A DNA stretch of 64,000 nucleotides from Paragonimus skrjabini miyazakii (taxonomy: Eukaryota > Platyhelminthes > Trematoda > Plagiorchiida > Troglotrematidae), in the NCBI GenBank assembly GCA_014338405.1, contig JTDE01000290.1:94729-158728 (forward strand), written 5' to 3'. Each line of letters opens with the position of its first letter. Position 1 is the first letter of the stretch. Position numbers and translations under genes: made by a program. Below, piece by piece: positions 51,831 through 64,000 of this stretch. Below the pieces are notes generated by a model. It worked only from the letters and a program-made list of their open reading frames with translations. It was not told the DNA's origin and made no database searches.

Positions 51831-54800
51831 TTAATACGAAGTATCAAACAGTAGACAGCCTCCAGTTTTGTCAGTTACAGCTCATCAACTATCAAGCCTG
51901 ATCGGGTTAAAACAGCTGCTGGTGTTTTCACATAAAGGGTAAAAACCCAACGTGTTCGTGTGAACGATTCATGTAAAACACGACTTAATTTTTACCAGGA
52001 AAACTTTACTAACAATGACAGACAATTAATTACTCCCTATGGAGGTCAATTTAGAGGGTTCCATATTCATCACTTGAAGAGCGAATCAGGTATGGCATAA
52101 CGAAGGCTCTGTATTTTAACCAACAGTAATAAAACGAGTTATGTAAACATCTCCAGAAAAACAGTGGTTAATATAAAATGTAACTGACGCGAAGTAATAA
52201 GGAGTGTTTTAATTGGCAGCTTAGGGAAAACTCGCAGATTATTAAAAAGTATGATAATACAACACTAAGTGTTGAACTCTGTTGTACTGAAAGGAAAGGA
52301 ACAGGTTTCCATGAAATTCTCAAGATCTTTTACAAAAATACCTTTAAGGTTAAATAACGTGTAGTAAAGTCAATGCAAACGAATGCGAGCAAACACACAG
52401 ATCAGGCAGAAACTGACAAATATTTCGGTCATCTTACATAAATAGCAAACCGTCAATTTCGGACGTGCATAAGTTACAACCACTTTGATTTACGGGAAAG
52501 GATGACGGCTTAATATTTTAGCTAGTCGTCATTGAACAAGTGTGAAAGATTAAAAACTGCAGTAAACGTGGCAGATGAACTGCCGTTAAGCGGTTGAAAT
52601 AATCCGTTCAGATATTTGTGCGGTTTGAGAACTGAATGTCGTAAGGACGACTAATGAAAGATATTGCGTAAAACAGTTTGTAAGGATAATCTGAGTAATT
52701 TGCTTGCACATCTGAAAAAATGGCTTTGCAAATCTTGGTATCAATGTGTTCGCCAGGAAAAATATATCGAAAATGTAAAATTAACACAAATTGTGGACAA
52801 ATAACATCAGTATAGCTCGCCAGTCGGGTTAGAAAAAAGAGTCCACTGATAAGTGTTTATCGTGAACACGTGACACTGTTATAATGGTAAGGAAATATTA
52901 AGAAACAGTAAGGGACATTACGTTACGGTTCGGTTAACTGGTTCGCTTTTAATTGGGAGCAAGTTTTCAGAGTTATGCAGACTGCTGACTTTGTAAATTA
53001 GGAACGAAAGACAATAGTTACCTGTGATTTAAAAATGTACGACGTGCGTTCCTTCAGTTTCAGGTTTGTGTGGTATCAAAGTTGGTGATTGACAGACTAA
53101 TCAAACAAACGGATGGCAATTAACAGTGGGCAGTTATGAAGCCATGCAGCAGACGTGGGGTCTAGTTAGTAAGATTCGAAGGGAGGTTTGTCCAACATAT
53201 TGAGTGTACTAAAGTCACCCATAGATCGTCTTCGAGCATTTTAGGTTTTGCAGCAAGTATGTGAAGATTTTCTTCACCAAAGTAAGAAGTACCTCGTGAC
53301 TTAAAATATAGGATCCTCAAGTAACCAGCGTTTATGGTTCAAGTGCAGTGGAAAAAAAGCACATTTTTGAAAGCCTTAACGGTTACCGAAGTACCGAAAC
53401 TGACCAGATCGTCAAACCAGCATTACATTAAAACATGTGTGACAATGACATTTCTAAACTCATCAATCTAGTATCTGCCAATAAAACCGTAAGAACATGG
53501 GGAGCAAAACAATACTTACATTATGCAACCACTTTTTAACTTGAAGTAAAATTTCATGTGGCCAAGTTGCTTGAACACTGAAAGGTTCCTGAGCATATCA
53601 GAACATTAGCACAATGCGGCAAAAAAGTTACACTTTTGAAGACCACCACATGCAACAGAATACCTCTGACTTACACCGTCAGCGTTTACAGTTTAGGAAG
53701 TACGAGATGGTAGTCTCTGAGTGACACCACTTCGCTCACTTACTTCAGACGTGACGCATCAAGTGAAGAACCCTATCGGCGGATTAGTAAATGGACAAAA
53801 CCTTCTGTGGTTAAATTCTTGCAAAACTAAAGAAAATTCAGTACTAGGGTAAACCGCTTTTTGAAAAGGTGGGCTTAGCTCAAGCTGCTTGATGAGCGTA
53901 CCGATATATTCTAGTAATACTTCTCTCGTGGAAAGATTAGAGAAAAGGTTTAGTAAGGCAATTAATGCTCTCATCAATATGTTAGTATACTTTGGGAGAG
54001 TTTGATCTTGCTGTGAATTTATTGTGGCCTGAAACCAATAGGCTATCGAACGCAATGAAGACTTTCAAAACAATGGTTTTCTGGGAGATAGTTGGAGCAT
54101 CAAAACGTCTTTGACCTTTATTGTTCTCTTAACAATGTTGCAAAGTTAACAACACTGAAGGTTTTTATATAACCACGAACGGTTCGTTTTTAATAGTACC
54201 GAAACTCAAGGAAATGTTGTGTACATGTATCAGACCACAGACGTTTGTGACTACATGATATGGATAATTAGGTTGTACCGCCACACATTTTGTTCCTGTA
54301 GACATCCTTTGCAGTACACATGAAGGGATCTGCAGTAGCTTTCGGCATAGGAAATCAGTGGGAACCAAAGTACATAAGTTCAACAAATCGTAATAATATG
54401 ACCTTAAAATCGTCCACCCTGTGATGGAACCGACCGATACTTTTGATCGACAGACAAGCGAACGAATGTCATTCAGAACTTGGTAGATAATTTATCGCAC
54501 ACAGCCACGAGTGGTAAGTAGTGTGCCAGCATTAACACACTTTAATCTGTTTCAACAGTCATTCACTTTGATTGTTTAGTCTAACTACAAATCAGTATCA
54601 GAGATAGGTGTCATACATAATTTCCATGAAGTGATGTGCGGTTTATGGAATGAGCAAGTGGCCACCAACCAAGACCTGCGTTGTCTGCTGTGAAACTTGC
54701 CTAGATAACCGCATTCAAGTTGTTACTCAAGCGATTAAGGTTACTGTCCTTCTTATCAGGTTGGTGCGACTGCTGGTGCAGTTAAGTCAACAGCCACAAC

Positions 54801-57800
54801 GAAAACATATTATAATTGGCATAACTACCGCGGTTGGCGACAGAGCTAATGATTACGGGATACCCAGCCATCAAAGTTCCTTAGGGCGGACTATTCGTCT
54901 GATGGCCTACTATTGGTCCCAGGAGGTCTGCTTGAGGAGCACTGCACTTGTGTACGACTGCTGGATTAACCCGGACGTCTTACATGTGGTATACATATCC
55001 ACTTTTGGAATGGTCATTATGTCACGATATCTACAGTAAAGTTGGTGGATTATTTATTTTTCCGTGGTGTTCGTTCAGCCATTCCAAGTCTTACAAGATT
55101 TCAAATGAAAACACATTTCGATAATCAGTTATCTGAGCATGAACAACATATCTTCGCGTGCGTACTGATAGGCAAAACAAAAGATCACAGCCGGTGAAAG
55201 CAAGCAATTCACATCGAATCTGGCGCTAGAAAAAGCACGCCTCTCACTATCAAACAACTGAGGCTTCTGTAACCTAGGATAAAATAGGCAATTCGTCGTT
55301 ACTAGTGCTGACTTCCTGATGATGGTCAACCACATGATGCTCGTTGAATGTCGGTCATTCAAACGGTCATCATTTTACTCCAGTCAACACCAATCTGTCT
55401 AGATCAGAGTAATGACTGTCTAAGGTCGATAGGTACTCATACCGGGTCACTACTGGGCGATTCAATTATGCATAAATAAAGTGACACTTATCCAATCTGT
55501 ACGTGAGTTGTCATTTGATCAATTAAAATGGGTGTGTTGATCTTTACGGATCAAACTGTCAGTTATTTTATCAATAGAATTTGCTAAAAGAACGCATACT
55601 GTTAATACCTTTCGTCCAGAATGAGTAGATATTATAAAGTGAAAATGCACTGAACGACCGACAAAACCTTGCAAATGAAGTTTGACTATCTTACAACCAA
55701 AATATGACTACATATAGAATGGAATTCAAATTGACTTTGTTTATTTGTGTACGGAATTCGGGATGTGGTATCCAATCAACAGGAACCGTGTCAGAGTTTG
55801 CTTGTTCGCGTGATCGGTTAACCAAAGAATGGATAGTACTCTTTATAGGTGGCCTGGTTAATTTATGAAGGGATGAGAGCGCACATTGGTAAAATGATTG
55901 CAACCGATGATAGAAAAGGGCCGTGTACTGTATCATGTCAGACCAGAGCCGACTGTTTCATTTTGTCTGGCTGACTATTTTTTGTCACTGTGCGTGTACA
56001 TGTGTTTATGGTCTGTACCCGCCAAAAGCTGAAATCCTTCCTGTTCCATTTTTTACTTAGCTGAGTAAAGTAATGTTTTGACTGAGTTACGTTGTCTAAA
56101 AGGTTGAAAAATGCTAAAACATCCCGCATTCTATTTTGGTCTGTGATAGGGCAGAAGACAAAGTGGACCACTTGGAAATCCCTTGGGCGCTATTCCAATG
56201 ACCACCATCCTCACAGATTACGCTCAGATGTATGTGCAATCCGTTGTCATTATATACCTGATTATACTGGATTCGGTAACTAACAATGAAACACCGTCAG
56301 CGTTACCCCAGTAAAACACTTGAAGTTTAAAAACCTCACACTTTTTGTCCCATCACTGCTAAAAATGCACCAATCAAAATGAACTGACTGAAACATGAAC
56401 AAGCCATGTCTTGGAAGCATGATCCTGTATTCGGGATGAGTAGTATTCAAAGTGATGTACATGTTTGGTAAGAACGTTTTGTGAAATAGAATAAAATCGC
56501 ATCTACCGTTAAATAATTTTCTCTTAGTATAGTGGTTTTAAATACAGTGAGCACACATTGACTGTTGATACTGACTATTCGTAATTTGTTAGTAAGTTAG
56601 AAAATATAATTCGGAATAGTTGTAGCAGGTGCTCTTTCGTTAGGCTCTGACACTATTTTTAACGATCTGACTTGCTTAGGACGGGAAGAATCTGAAATAA
56701 TGGGTTTCAGTTGGTCACTGTCTCAGAGACCAGCGAGAGATCGTATGTTGCTATATGATGATACTTCGTTCACACTCACCGATCACAAACCTAAACCATA
56801 CACATTATATTCCAATAGAGACAAGCAGTTAGCAGGTCGACATACATTCACATCATGCATAACGTAATGTGGACCACAACAATCCGAGAGATTTTGCCAG
56901 CCACTCCTGTGTGCAAAACAAATGCTGGTAAATTGACAGAAGTATTTCTCCGCAGAAGACCAGTAACTTCTGCTCCGACGACATAACGATATCCTGAATG
57001 AGTCAGCTGGATCAGCTGAGTGTTCTGTTATCATGATGTGTTTGATTATCGATAATGTGAGCTTTTGAGTAGCTGATTTATCAATTTGAGTTTGGTAAGT
57101 CATAATATATTTTAATTATTCAGAGATACGTTCCATCCTATGCTGTGAAAGTAGTCGGTTTGTTCTACTTACTTAAATTCATTGGAACTGAAGTGACACA
57201 AAATAGGCAGATATGCTGCATTCTTGATTAAAATAGATGGGATCTCTATTGGTTTGGGTTAAATTCAATTGCGTAGTCAACTAGCTAAAACAGACTTTAA
57301 TTTGTGCTTGATACCGCCCACTAGGTGGTCCATCGTTAATTGGAGGATAACGAATATATACTTCTTGTAGACCTTTCGACTTAGTTCACCGTTCTTGTTC
57401 ATCTTAATATATGCCTCTGTTAATTTCTTGGGATGTCTGTTTGTTAGTAATTTTGTCTCAGCACCGCATGTTCTGGCTGCAACAAAAATTGTAAGTACGT
57501 CTAGCTGTGTACGAGTAAACGAAATGTTAATACAACCCAACATGTGTTGTTTCCGTTTAGTTGATAAGATGAACTGATTGTCGATAGAACAAGGTGCAAA
57601 AGGAAGTCAGGTTTGAACGTGATAGATAGATTGAATAACTGTAGGCTACTTTTCATCAATAAATTCAAGCATCAGAAGAAGAATTTGTAGTTCGCAATGA
57701 TTTTTCATATTTCCCAACTGGTTGATATCTGTTTCAGCGTTTGTTTAAAAAATCAAACCTCTGAAAAGTTGTAAGACTTTCAATGTTTTCAAGAGAAGAA

Positions 57801-59618
57801 AAGATGTTGACAACTGTGTTGGGGCTAGAAACGATTTTACTATGAAATGGAATGCAAGATGGTGGGGAAAGTTTAGTTTTAACCGCGTCCCAAAACAAAC
57901 TGTTTAGTCAGGATAAACACTTACTGTGTACTACGAACAATTTAATTGGTAAATTTGTTAGCGAAGAGTTTATTCGATTGAACGCCTACTGGTTTACAAA
58001 ATCTGCAATTGAACCACCGTCCAAAAGTCATTAAAACTGCTGAACACATTTGTCTTGTTTAATAATATGTCCAGTTCTGTTCGTCACAACCTTGTTAACT
58101 GATTGGATGGATCAAAGACTAGTTCATCGATCACCCGAGTTATTCTGATATCATTCAAATGTGACAATTTCGGTTTTTGAAGAACTCAAGAAATTGCATT
58201 TGGTCCATCTTGCATGTACCTCACCTTGGTGAACGTTACTATTATCGATTACTACTTTGCCCATAAGAGGTTATGCTTGTAACAAATTTAAAAATGTTCG
58301 CACAGAAAAAAATCAAGCATGAATTAGGTTAGCAAATGATTACTTCATTTACTTTGGTTGGTAAATGTTACCTCTAACTATTAATGAAGTATTTTCAATT
58401 TCTACTCCGTGACATGATTTGCTGTTGTTTGAACTTAACAGATAAAAGTGGAACTCCCAAATTTCTCACTGGTGACATCGCTGTTCTAAAACGAGGCTCT
58501 TACCAGCATGATCACCAACCCGATGAACAACGTTTCTGTTCCGATAAAGTGGTCAATTAAATACACCTGTATGAGTTGACATACCCGTTGGCTGTTCAAT
58601 ATGACGAGGGTTAACCTGCGCTCATCTTGGGGCAATCATAGAACAAACATGTTCAAACTTATCTAACAGTTCTGAATACGTTACTCAAATGTAACTTGCC
58701 GGGACCGGTTTCATACGTAGGTCCAAAATACTCTCCGGATATGAGCGGGTCAAGAAATTCGTGGTAACACTATGGTTACTTTTATTTAACCGAACCAATT
58801 GTGTGGACGATTGCCTACTGGACTTCAGATAAATGATGCATATCGGATGAAGCACATCCGAGAATGAATTATCTATTCAGATGTATAACATACAAAATCC
58901 AAGTTTTACTGCATGTCTGAAAAATTGTATGAATCTACTACTAAATTATTCGCCTCAGTCGTTTACGTTACTGATAGAACTTGTGTGAATGGTCTGGGAA
59001 ATTCGGAATTTGTCCACCTGTTAACAAAAACACACGTTCTTTTTGGAGACTTTTTAAAAAGTTAACCAAACTTAGCCGTACCCATTTGCTTGTAACTTGA
59101 GTGGTTAGGAAAAAAACAGTAAAGTGAACAATAAACCTTGTCTAGTTGTCTGTATCGATTTGTTATACTACGGTTCAATAGAACTGCACATCATGGCAAA
59201 CTCACCTAAATATCTCAGCTGTCTGACTGTCCACCTGTTTGAATGTTCCAATGTACGTGCATGTGTGTTAAACAGTCTGTTCTGTTCATCGAAATGCAAT
59301 GTCCAACTCCTATTAACTAGCTGGTCTACAAGAGAAGTGGCATGGCATCATCAGTTAACTGAGTTGTCTGCAAAGCATGTACAGTTAATGAGCTAAGTCC
59401 AAAACAACCTTAATAGAGCTGTCTCGAGGTTGTCGTGTTGCACTCACTTGCAACTCGATTGTTTGCGTGCTGTAGGTACTTCAGCGTTGTTTGTTTTAAA
59501 GGTGGTTTTGCGAATAGAAACCAAATTTGCTCTCTTTTTCATCTTTAACTTCGGGTTCTTCTTCTGACGGTGGTATGGCAACCACATCGTAAAGTGAAAT
59601 TTTGATATGTCACTGGTC

Positions 59619-59620
<2 letters not shown>

Positions 59621-59650
<30 letters not shown>

Positions 59651-59670
59651 GGATTGTTGTTGTTGATGAT
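59621..59670. repeat. GTT/GTG trinucleotide microsatellite
   Basis: Five to six GTT units run into GGT/GTG units and back into GTT. The frames through it give Pro/Thr or Cys/Trp runs that are low-complexity artefacts. Confidence 0.85.
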
Positions 59671-61020
59671 GGTATTACGGATGACACTGAGATACCAGCC
59701 GGGCAAATTATGCAAATCCAATGTACTCTTATAGAACAAATCCTATATGACGTTTTTGGTCTAGTCCACCATAATCTTATTTGTTTACCACACCATTTTT
59801 TTTCGGGTAATCAGCATTTATAGACCTGTACAGTTTCTTTTCCAAAGTTTGTGTTCAAAAATAACCTGACTGACTAAATTTCTTCGTTGTTTTTCACCTT
59901 TTCTCAAGCTAAGACACAGTTTAAATAGTCTCTGTTTTAAACCGTTCATGTGCCTGTGTTCTGAGACACTATATGACCGGAATGCTTAAGAATTTCTTAA
60001 TACCGTTCAAGCAAACATGCCCTGTCAATGGTCAGTGATGGATGAACAATTATGTTCTCGATCGTGTATATCAACGATAAGATTTTTGACACATCTGTCC
60101 ATTACAAACCTCATTCGAATCGTTGCAGAACTTTTGATTTAAGTAAAACTTACATTTGTTCAACGAAAATTTATAAGCAACAGTTAAAAACAATCTTACA
60201 AATGCTGATGTAACTGCTCCTGTTTGTGGAATTACTTTCAAGTGTGAAAGCGACACTTTGGAACCTCCAACTTCAATCTGCATAGTCTCATTTCTACATC
60301 AGTCTTCTAATTTTTCCCGCCACATCGTAGCAACAACTGTTTGTAACTGCTGATCAGACATTTTTCGCAACTTATATACTAATTCTTCCGATAGCAGCTA
60401 TTATTACTCTGGGCGAGTTGCTAAATTTCAGAAAAATTTCATAGGAGCAATGACTCAAGAAGTGAAACCTTCGAGATTCCAGCTGTGAACTGTTGGTATA
60501 TGATACAAAATAATCGTAACATGGTAGTGTGCAGATTTTATATTTAGATTGGCTCCGGTCGCAGGCTTGATAATTTCTATCTCATTTATGACATTAGTAT
60601 GAAAGCGACATTCAACAACCTTGCTACGCGTCATTAGTACACTTACATGCATATACATAGCTGTAGGTGATCAACCAGGTTGTAAAACATTGTATCACGC
60701 ATGAGTCACCCAGGTGTAGTCTTGTTATCTGTTTGTCGTTTGGACTTACCATATTGAAACAAGCGACTAGTGTATGCCGTAACAGTGCCCTCAATGGAAA
60801 ATATTGTGTGTATGCTAGACGCACACGTTCAGGAAACTAGTTTGACTCTTCGCCTAACTTGGCTGCTTAAATCAATCGGCACAACAGAGCTATGCTAGAT
60901 CTTTCACAAAAGTCTGTAGCCGACTGTATTCCTCTATTCATCAGGATATGCCAGTGGCATTTTTATTGGGCCATGTTTGTATTTTTTTTGTCATCTCTTT
61001 CATATTTACACTCTTCATTT

Positions 61021-61550
61021 TGGAGAGATCCATTTGCGAAAAACCTGGATTTCGGCTGGATTCGAACCAGCGACAGAAACATCATGCCCATCCACCAAAT
61101 GATCCGGCCGATTGACTGCCCAAGCAGGATTTCTTGATCAGTTCACGCTAGAGACTACCAACGCTGGTTCAAATACAGCCGAAGTCCAGATTTTTCGCAA
61201 ATGGATCTCTTCTAAATTATCAAATCTGCCAAACTACTTATTGGTAATTCAATGTCAATGCTCATCGGTTGCGTTGGTGGTCTCTAGCGTGAACTGATCG
61301 AGAAATCCTGCTTTGGCAGTCAATCGGCTGGATCATTTGGTGAATTCCATATGACACAGTTGGTTGGGTGGGTAACTAGGTCCAAATGTGAAATTTCTGA
61401 GCTTCCGGCGTGACTTCGTAGCTCAGCTGGTAGAGCGCTTGCCGCGTTTGGGCATGGTGTTTCTGTCGCTGGTTCGAATCCAGCCGAAGTCCAGATTTTT
61501 CGCAAATGGATCTCTTCTAAATTATCAAATCTTCCAAAGTACTTGTTGGC
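61021..61550. mobile_element. palindromic cluster of tRNA-derived SINE pieces
   Basis: At least three partial copies of one SINE lie within 530 bases. The reverse complement of 61,021-61,089 matches 61,449-61,516 at about 95%. The reverse complement of 61,090-61,165 matches 61,264-61,344. Segment 61,163-61,230 is a direct repeat of 61,470-61,550. All include the tRNA-like 3' half and the tail TTTTTCGCAAATGGATCTC. Antisense of the best copy encodes GFEPATETPCPNAASALPAE, a peptide of a type that recurs in trematode gene predictions and is an artefact of tRNA-like repeats. The cluster lies 375 bases upstream of the exon 2 acceptor. Confidence 0.75.
61412..61491 (+). mobile_element. tRNA-like SINE head
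   Basis: Folds as a tRNA: acceptor stem GACTTCG/CGAAGTC (7 bp, perfect); D arm GCTC/GAGC with box A TAGCTCAGCTGGTAGAGC; T arm GCTGG-TTCGAAT-CCAGC (5 bp, loop of 7, consensus box B). The anticodon arm is only partly paired (TGCC/GGCA, loop GCGTTTG with C instead of U before the would-be anticodon) and the variable region has about 12 bases. A T5 run follows at 61,496-61,500. Because the anticodon arm is irregular and sister copies flank it, I read it as a polymerase III SINE promoter rather than a working tRNA gene. Confidence 0.7.
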
Positions 61551-61924
61551 AACTCTTAATTTTGCTGTCGGCCAGTGTTTTTCGCCGGAACTTTTAAACG
61601 CTCCACAAACTGCTCTTTTTGGATAGTTTAACGAAGAACTAGGTGATCGTCAGCATTCTAGGATTCATTCAACCCCTAACCTTCGTATAAGTCTTACGAA
61701 TATCACTGAATGACGGCAAGTTCAAGATTTGTAAGCGAGAACGAATAAGATAAACTTTATACGGAAAAATGCCAGAGATATTCAGCGCACACATGATGAG
61801 CAATCTTTCGTTACATTTACAAACATATAGAATATAAACTGAAAATCTGTTAATGGTTGGTTCACTATTATAGTTTTTCTAACTTATTCTCATACCGTGT
61901 TTATTTTTCATTCACATGTGACAG

Positions 61925-63062
61925 ATCGGGCGTGTTTTTGCTGTGGATCATGACGCCGAATCGCAAAACAGTGCTCTACGGTACTCCTTGCGACCGATTC
62001 CTGGTCCAGTAGGACAAATGACCAAACTGTATGTTACCGTAAGCGCGGACGGCATAATCTATACGTACCATTCCAAACTGGACCGAGAACATACGCCTTT
62101 AATTAGTTTTGAGGTAGTTGCCACGGACAACGGAAACCCTATGTTGTCCGCCTTTGCCAGCGTACTAGTTCGTGTTTTGGACACGAACGATAACAGTCCA
62201 ATTTGGTTGTTCCCCAAACAATTTGGTTATCAGTCTACAATAAATGTGTCTCAACATGCCACGATCGGGTTGCAGATTGCACAACTAAAAGCTGTTGATC
62301 CAGATGAGGGGCTGAATGGTGAAGTAGTATACTCGATTCTGCACGGAAATGAAGATGGATTTTTGGAAGTGGATTCAATAAACGGAGCCTTATATCTATC
62401 AAAATCCTTGTACCGCCTCTCTTACAATACGACTAGTAAACAAAATAATGCTCCCCGCGTGAATCAAACACAGAAAGAAACGGAACTTCACATAAAATCA
62501 TCTCAAACGCAACAGTGGACACACAGACGAACAGATAATATCTATATACACAGAATTATACTGAAAGCCAGTGACCGTGGCACGCCACCACTATTCAACA
62601 CAACTGTCCTAAATATTGCCATAGTCCCGTTCGATGAGAAAGAAGCACTGGACAAAGTTGACCATCATCCCTCAGACAAAAAATCTCTCATGATGCAACA
62701 ATTTAGTAGTGTGAATACGGACGGGATAATGTCTCGATTCGACCATGATCTCATCATCATGATCATTCTGATAACGCTAACTTCCATCATTTCTCTCGTC
62801 TTGGTGACCGCCATTTGTCTGATACGTTGTAGGAATGTCAGTTCCCTAAGACCATCTCTGACACCCAGACTTCACAACTCTTGTAGTCAATCACAACATC
62901 ACCAACAGCAGCAACAGCAACAAAAAATCGAGCAACCGATAAGATGGTGGATGCAACCAACACGATGGTTCGGCCGCAGAAGTCAGCCAAATTCTCAGAC
63001 GTGCAATGCAGAAATACAGTTGAGAGGATCTTGTCCTGAGTTATGCGAAAAAAACAAATCAG
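61925..63062 (+). CDS. protocadherin-like protein, exon 2 (EC6-EC7, membrane segment, tail)
   Basis: Continues exon 1 in phase 0: ...PPHTQ joins IGRVFAVDHDAE, restoring EC6 (775-883; AVDHD, KLDRE, linker DTNDNSP). EC7 spans about 893-1025 (AVDPDEG, ASDRGTPP). It is membrane-proximal, lacks a following DxND linker, has a degenerate DRE position (KSLYRLS) and carries an Asn/Gln-rich insert. A single membrane helix at about 1065-1088 is followed by Arg-Cys, giving an outside-N topology. The tail starts basic and has a short polyglutamine run (1116-1122, CAR codons). It shows no classical catenin-binding motif that I can see. The exon ends at CAG/GTGAGG (phase 1). If that donor is ignored, the frame runs 17 more codons to a stop at 63,115. 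Confidence 0.9.
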
Positions 63063-63389
63063 GTGAGGGAATGTGGAAAATATACTCGAAGTGGTGCTTA
63101 ATATTTATGTTTTAAAAATCATTGAAACGCTTCTTAAATATCAGAAAAGAACAGGAAAAAGCAGGCATAAAAAACAGCTGTACCAAATTAAGAGATTTTA
63201 GAAAATATGTAGAAAAAAATTGTAATCGTTCAAAGTTGCTGATAGTACACCAAGTTAAATTGTATGCACTTATGTAGTCACAACAGTATTGAAGCACTGT
63301 ATGACTACAATCCGAACTATCCAATAAAGCGTTCATCGTTTAACTCCGACGTATCACTTGAGTTGCTGGAAAACTTCTTATATTTTCAG
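63063..63389 (+). other. short intron 2 or retained 3' end
   Basis: Donor GTGAGG at 63,063 and acceptor CTTCTTATATTTTCAG ending 63,389 fit consensus, and the join keeps the frame. The interval also contains a short alternative coding end (stop at 63,113-63,115) and an AATAAA, so retention is plausible. The frame 63,264-63,464 inside it (with EALYDYNPNYP) reads well but would need a phase-2 donor that I do not find. Confidence 0.6.
63323..63328 (+). promoter_or_regulatory. candidate poly(A) signal for a short isoform
   Basis: AATAAA lies 208 bases below the read-through stop at 63,115 and inside intron 2. It could end a transcript that does not use the 63,062 donor. Confidence 0.4.
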
Positions 63390-63724
63390 GTGGAGAATAT
63401 AAAGATGATACCTATCGTTCTGACTATCTTCAGATTTCTGCTCAAAATCTGCACCCAGGATTGATCCGTAGCCTAGCGAATAAATTGTTGATTCTGAGAA
63501 GTGGTCGCAGTTTGCAATATGACTTACTAATCAGTGATCATACTTCCACAAAGTCCTTTCGTTTTGCTTATTTTGCTGAATGGTTACGTCCCGTATTCTC
63601 ATACAAGGAACAACACACTTTTCCAATACCCTTCCTCGAACGCTATCATTTAGATGGATACCTCGTTTCTCAATATCATTTCCAAAATCTAGTTGTCGCC
63701 TGTGCATGTCCACTATTTAGATGA
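63390..63724 (+). CDS. protocadherin-like protein, exon 3 (C-terminal tail)
   Basis: Joining 63,062 to 63,390 in phase 1 gives ...KNKSG then GEYKDDTYRSDYLQISAQN, and the frame stays open to a TGA at 63,722-63,724. This adds 111 residues and brings the model to 1,279. The first 20 residues are acidic and tyrosine-rich, as in cytoplasmic tails; the remainder (ending VACACPLFR) is hydrophobic and less convincing, so a further donor could exist before the stop. No good donor is visible. No poly(A) signal is seen between the stop and the window end; an AATAAA at 63,479-63,484 lies inside the exon. Confidence 0.55.
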
Positions 63725-64000
63725 ACCTTATGTAAAACACCCGTCAAAACACCATACAAGTACACTTGTGCTGCTACTTATTAGCCATTGGCAACCCCGC
63801 CACCAAAAGTACTGTCAATACTTCCGGTCCGCTTCTGTAATTTCTCTGCCAGGCCGGAATTCTTGAAGTGTTCGCTCTTGAAAAGAACCGGCCTTGAAAA
63901 TTTCATTTCTTTGAGGATCCGACCTACATTTACTTACAGAATAGTGAGGAACTTCAAATTAGATACTCAGTTAGGTTCACTTGAAAATACTAAACTCAAG
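63725..64000. other. 3' flank of exon 3
   Basis: No further coding and no AATAAA seen. A short inverted repeat based on GGCCGG and CCGGCC lies near 63,853-63,892. This may be 3' UTR or intron. Confidence 0.4.

Larger units (their letters stand above)
30081..61924 (+). other. 31.8-kb phase-0 intron of the protocadherin gene
   Basis: Donor GTAAGG at 30,081 and a pyrimidine-rich acceptor ending GTGACAG at 61,924 join exon 1 to exon 2 in frame, in the middle of EC6. Inside I find only repeats (listed separately) and an assembly gap. The blocks 30,081-31,442, 31,491-36,763, 37,104-41,369, 41,566-44,183, 44,961-51,589, 51,831-59,620 and 59,671-61,020 contain no supportable gene. Open frames such as 45,574-45,912, 53,759-54,055 (minus), 54,650-55,039 and 56,783-57,103 (minus) match nothing I recognise. 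True length depends on the unsized gap. Confidence 0.85.

Noticed and set aside
59545..59739. Proline-rich minus-strand protein
   Set aside because: It is the translation of the GTT/GTG microsatellite.
61412..61491. Functional tRNA gene
   Set aside because: The anticodon arm is poorly paired, U33 is missing and the variable region is irregular; flanking partial copies show it is a SINE head.
61320..61505. Minus-strand 61-codon protein with GFEPATETPCPNAASALPAE
   Set aside because: It is the antisense of a tRNA-derived repeat; such peptides recur in predictions only because the repeat is abundant.
63264..63464. Frame with EALYDYNPNYP as a protocadherin exon
   Set aside because: Its acceptors need a phase-2 upstream donor, whereas the strong donor at 63,062 is phase 1; kept only as a note under intron 2.

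Overview
The window is eukaryotic. It most likely comes from a digenean flatworm (trematode) with a large, repeat-rich genome. The grounds are one cadherin-family gene with very long introns, decayed Penelope-like and R2-like retroelements, SINE-like repeats that carry a hammerhead ribozyme (compare the Smα family of Schistosoma), and tRNA-derived repeats whose antisense strand encodes a familiar spurious peptide. The species cannot be named from sequence alone. All assignments come from reading motifs; no search was run.

Layout. Positions 1-27,540 hold no host gene I can support. They contain single copies or wrecks of mobile elements: a hammerhead SINE copy at 2.6 kb, an inverted-repeat structure enclosing a GIY-YIG fragment at 6.1-6.8 kb, a second SINE copy at 19.1 kb, a Penelope-like pseudogene (RT plus GIY-YIG) at 20.7-22.1 kb, and an R2/NeSL-like non-LTR pseudogene at 22.5-24.5 kb. 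A putative promoter lies at about 27.55-27.66 kb.

The one clear gene is a protocadherin on the plus strand. Exon 1 (27,714-30,080) encodes the N-terminus and EC1-EC5 plus the first strand of EC6. A 31.8-kb phase-0 intron follows. Exon 2 (61,925-63,062) encodes the rest of EC6, EC7, the membrane segment and a polyQ-containing tail. A third exon (63,390-63,724) joins in frame and gives a model of 1,279 residues. Reading through the second intron would instead end at 63,115, with an AATAAA at 63,323.

The giant intron holds a 100-base assembly gap (37,004-37,103), four more hammerhead-SINE copies (one with an intact ribozyme core at 44.3 kb, two in tandem) and a palindromic cluster of tRNA-like SINE pieces just upstream of exon 2. 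All six hammerhead-SINE copies lie on the minus strand.
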